The translations under genes and the position numbers were made by a program. This document shows, in pieces, positions 50,104 through 51,117 of a stretch of 51,117 nt of DNA (positions are counted from its first letter, which is position 1; every line of letters starts with the position of its first letter). The stretch comes from Frankia sp. AgB1.9 (GTDB lineage: Bacteria; Actinomycetota; Actinomycetes; Frankiales; Frankiaceae): NCBI RefSeq assembly GCF_016786355.1, contig NZ_JADWYX010000064.1:1-51117 (forward strand), written 5' to 3'. The notes below the pieces were generated by a model. It saw only the letters and a list, made by a program, of their open reading frames with translations. It was not told the origin of the DNA and did no database searches.

Positions 50104-50456
50104 CGAATGGCCCGCGGCATCACCCACGCCCGCGCTGCCAGCCGGTCGGACCGGCGCGACAGACCGGGGTGGGCGGCGGTCCGGGACCCCCTGCGGTTCG
50201 GGACCGCTTGCCGTTCGGGATCCCCTGCCGCTCGGGATCCCTGTGGACGCGACGGCGCTGTCCACAGCGGCGGGCGGCCGCCGGACAGGCCGGTCGGATC
50301 GGGTGACGCTCTGTTCCGCCTGCTGGGCGCGGCCAACGCCGTCCGCGGCCAGGAGGCTCCGCCGGTCAGGCGGCGGTGACGGACCAGGGCGAGGGGACAT
50401 GGCATGACGGACTGGAAGCGGCGCGGCGCGCGCCACACCCTGGGCGGGGGTGCGCG
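50104..50456. other. Region with no confident gene
   Basis: 353 bases. A 90-codon frame (50107-50379) and an 18-codon frame (50404-50460), the latter ending in an overlap (GGTGAG) with the next start, are possible but lack family support. An inverted repeat CTGTGGAC/GTCCACAG occurs at 50241-50267. Confidence 0.45.
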
Positions 50457-50948
50457 GTGAGCGCCGCCGGACTGCCACCCAAGACGGTGGGTGGTGCGGC
50501 GCGGCGCCCGGTGGTGACGGAGGAGGGCCCGGCCGATGTGCTGCACCTGAAGGTCGAGCAGGACGCGGTACCGGCCGGGGTGTCGCTCGGCCAGGGCAGG
50601 GCGCTGCTAGCCGGGATGGCCAGGCTGCTGCAGGCGGCGGCGATGGCGGTGATCGGCCCGGCGCCCCGGTTCGCCGGCCGACGGCCCGACGTCGTGAAGG
50701 CGTTCGTCGAGCAGGACGTCCGTTTCGCGCACACCGACGCGGCCGGCTCCCTGCTGGCCGTGTTCATCCGCCTCGACGACGACCCGCCGGCCACGCCGGG
50801 CGAACCAGGCCGGCGGGCCGCCGCGAACTGGCCGGCGGGCCCCGCGGCGGTGCGGCTCGCCCCGTTCCAGCGCCGCGCCGGCGTCCTGACGGCGGGTGCC
50901 CTCGTCGCGGTCACCGAGGCCGTCGGCGAACATCGCGCCGGGCGGCGA
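50457..50948 (+). CDS. Hypothetical protein, 3' end lost in a low-complexity region
   Basis: From the GTG at 50457 an open frame of about 164 codons has plausible coding pattern: VLHLKVEQDAVPAGVSLGQGRALLAGMARLLQAAAM, then PDVVKAFVEQDVRFAHTDAAGSLLAVFIRLDDDPP and LTAGALVAVTEAVGEHRAG. No family is recognised. After about 50948 the translation becomes proline-only across a poly-C stretch, so the real C-terminus is not visible; the gene should be treated as partial. Confidence 0.6.
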
Positions 50949-51036
50949 CCCACTCCGCCCCCGCCTCCCCCCCCCGCCAACGCCCCACACGCCCCACCCT
51001 ATCACCCCCCCCCCCCGGCCCCCCCGCCCCCCCCCG
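50949..51036. other. Poly-C low-complexity stretch, probable assembly artefact
   Basis: About 90 bases that are almost entirely C (runs of up to about 14), unlike any other intergenic DNA in this window. It separates two unrelated partial genes, which suggests a bridged gap or low-quality consensus rather than real sequence. Confidence 0.7.
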
Positions 51037-51117
51037 GGCCACTTCCGGCAGCTGTGGATCACCCGCATCAACGCGGCCGCCCGCGCCAACGGCATGACCT
51101 ACAACCGCTTCATCCAG
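51037..51117 (+). CDS. rplT: Ribosomal protein L20 (rplT), internal fragment
   Basis: The last 27 codons read HFRQLWITRINAAARANGMTY followed by NRFIQ, an unmistakable internal part of 50S ribosomal protein L20 (about residues 56-82 in E. coli numbering). The 5' part of the gene is missing, replaced by the poly-C stretch, and infC and rpmI, which normally precede rplT, are absent. The frame stays open at the window end. Identity is certain by motif; its placement here is doubtful. Confidence 0.93.

Noticed and set aside
50107..50379. 90-codon ORF
   Set aside because: Arg/Pro/Gly-rich composition, no ribosome-binding site, no family features; likely a chance frame between two hypothetical genes.

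Overview
The window is very GC-rich actinobacterial chromosome. Markers are RbpA, an apolipoprotein N-acyltransferase fused to a polyprenol-phosphate-mannose synthase, coenzyme F420-type enzymes, a Ser/Thr kinase with external FN3-like modules, many GTG starts and overlapping GTGA/ATGA gene junctions. The style of the proteins and the many dispersed intergenic palindromes suggest Frankia or a close relative; this is recall-based and no 16S gene is present to prove it.

Layout. (1) 114-8713, minus: a tightly coupled catabolic and uptake operon (racemase, amidohydrolase, PuuE-like deacetylase, fused ABC ATPase, two permeases, binding lipoprotein), with a divergent GntR/FCD regulator at 9034. It probably imports and opens a ureide, hydantoin or similar cyclic amide. 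(2) 10-19 kb: mixed accessory and metabolic genes: a Ddn-like and an LLM F420-type oxidoreductase, a Phd/PIN toxin-antitoxin pair, a small lipoprotein, a GNAT, an NHL beta-propeller membrane protein, a two-domain VOC protein, a LysE exporter, and an ArsR-SRPBCC-TIGR03086 operon with two clear operator palindromes. (3) 19.6-26.9 kb: 3-oxoacid CoA-transferase A/B, a PASTA-less Ser/Thr kinase, an aldo/keto reductase, a DevR-like response regulator, and an azoreductase/MarR divergent pair. (4) 27-35 kb: a Nudix-methyltransferase fusion, a TetR-like regulator, an ABC-F ATPase, a MITE-like inverted-repeat element, a DUF4262 protein, MsrB, and RbpA behind a sigma-R-type promoter. (5) 35-42.4 kb: Lnt-Ppm1, a YtcJ-type amidohydrolase, a decayed ECF sigma factor, an Lrp regulator and a 5'-3' exonuclease. 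(6) 42.8-49.1 kb: a coupled lipid-type cluster (acyl-CoA reductase fused to a HAD phosphatase, zinc alcohol dehydrogenase, LarA/DUF2088 racemase homologue, PlsC-type acyltransferase). (7) 49.6-51.1 kb: hypothetical proteins, then a poly-C stretch and an out-of-context fragment of ribosomal protein L20, which looks like an assembly join.

The strongest non-genic signal is a family of six intergenic palindromes, each exactly 76 bp, all in the same orientation over 25 kb. There is also a second family of two 56-bp palindromes. The best candidate for an undescribed enzymatic system is the reductase/phosphatase-ADH-LarA-acyltransferase cluster. No tRNA, rRNA, CRISPR array or intact insertion sequence was seen.
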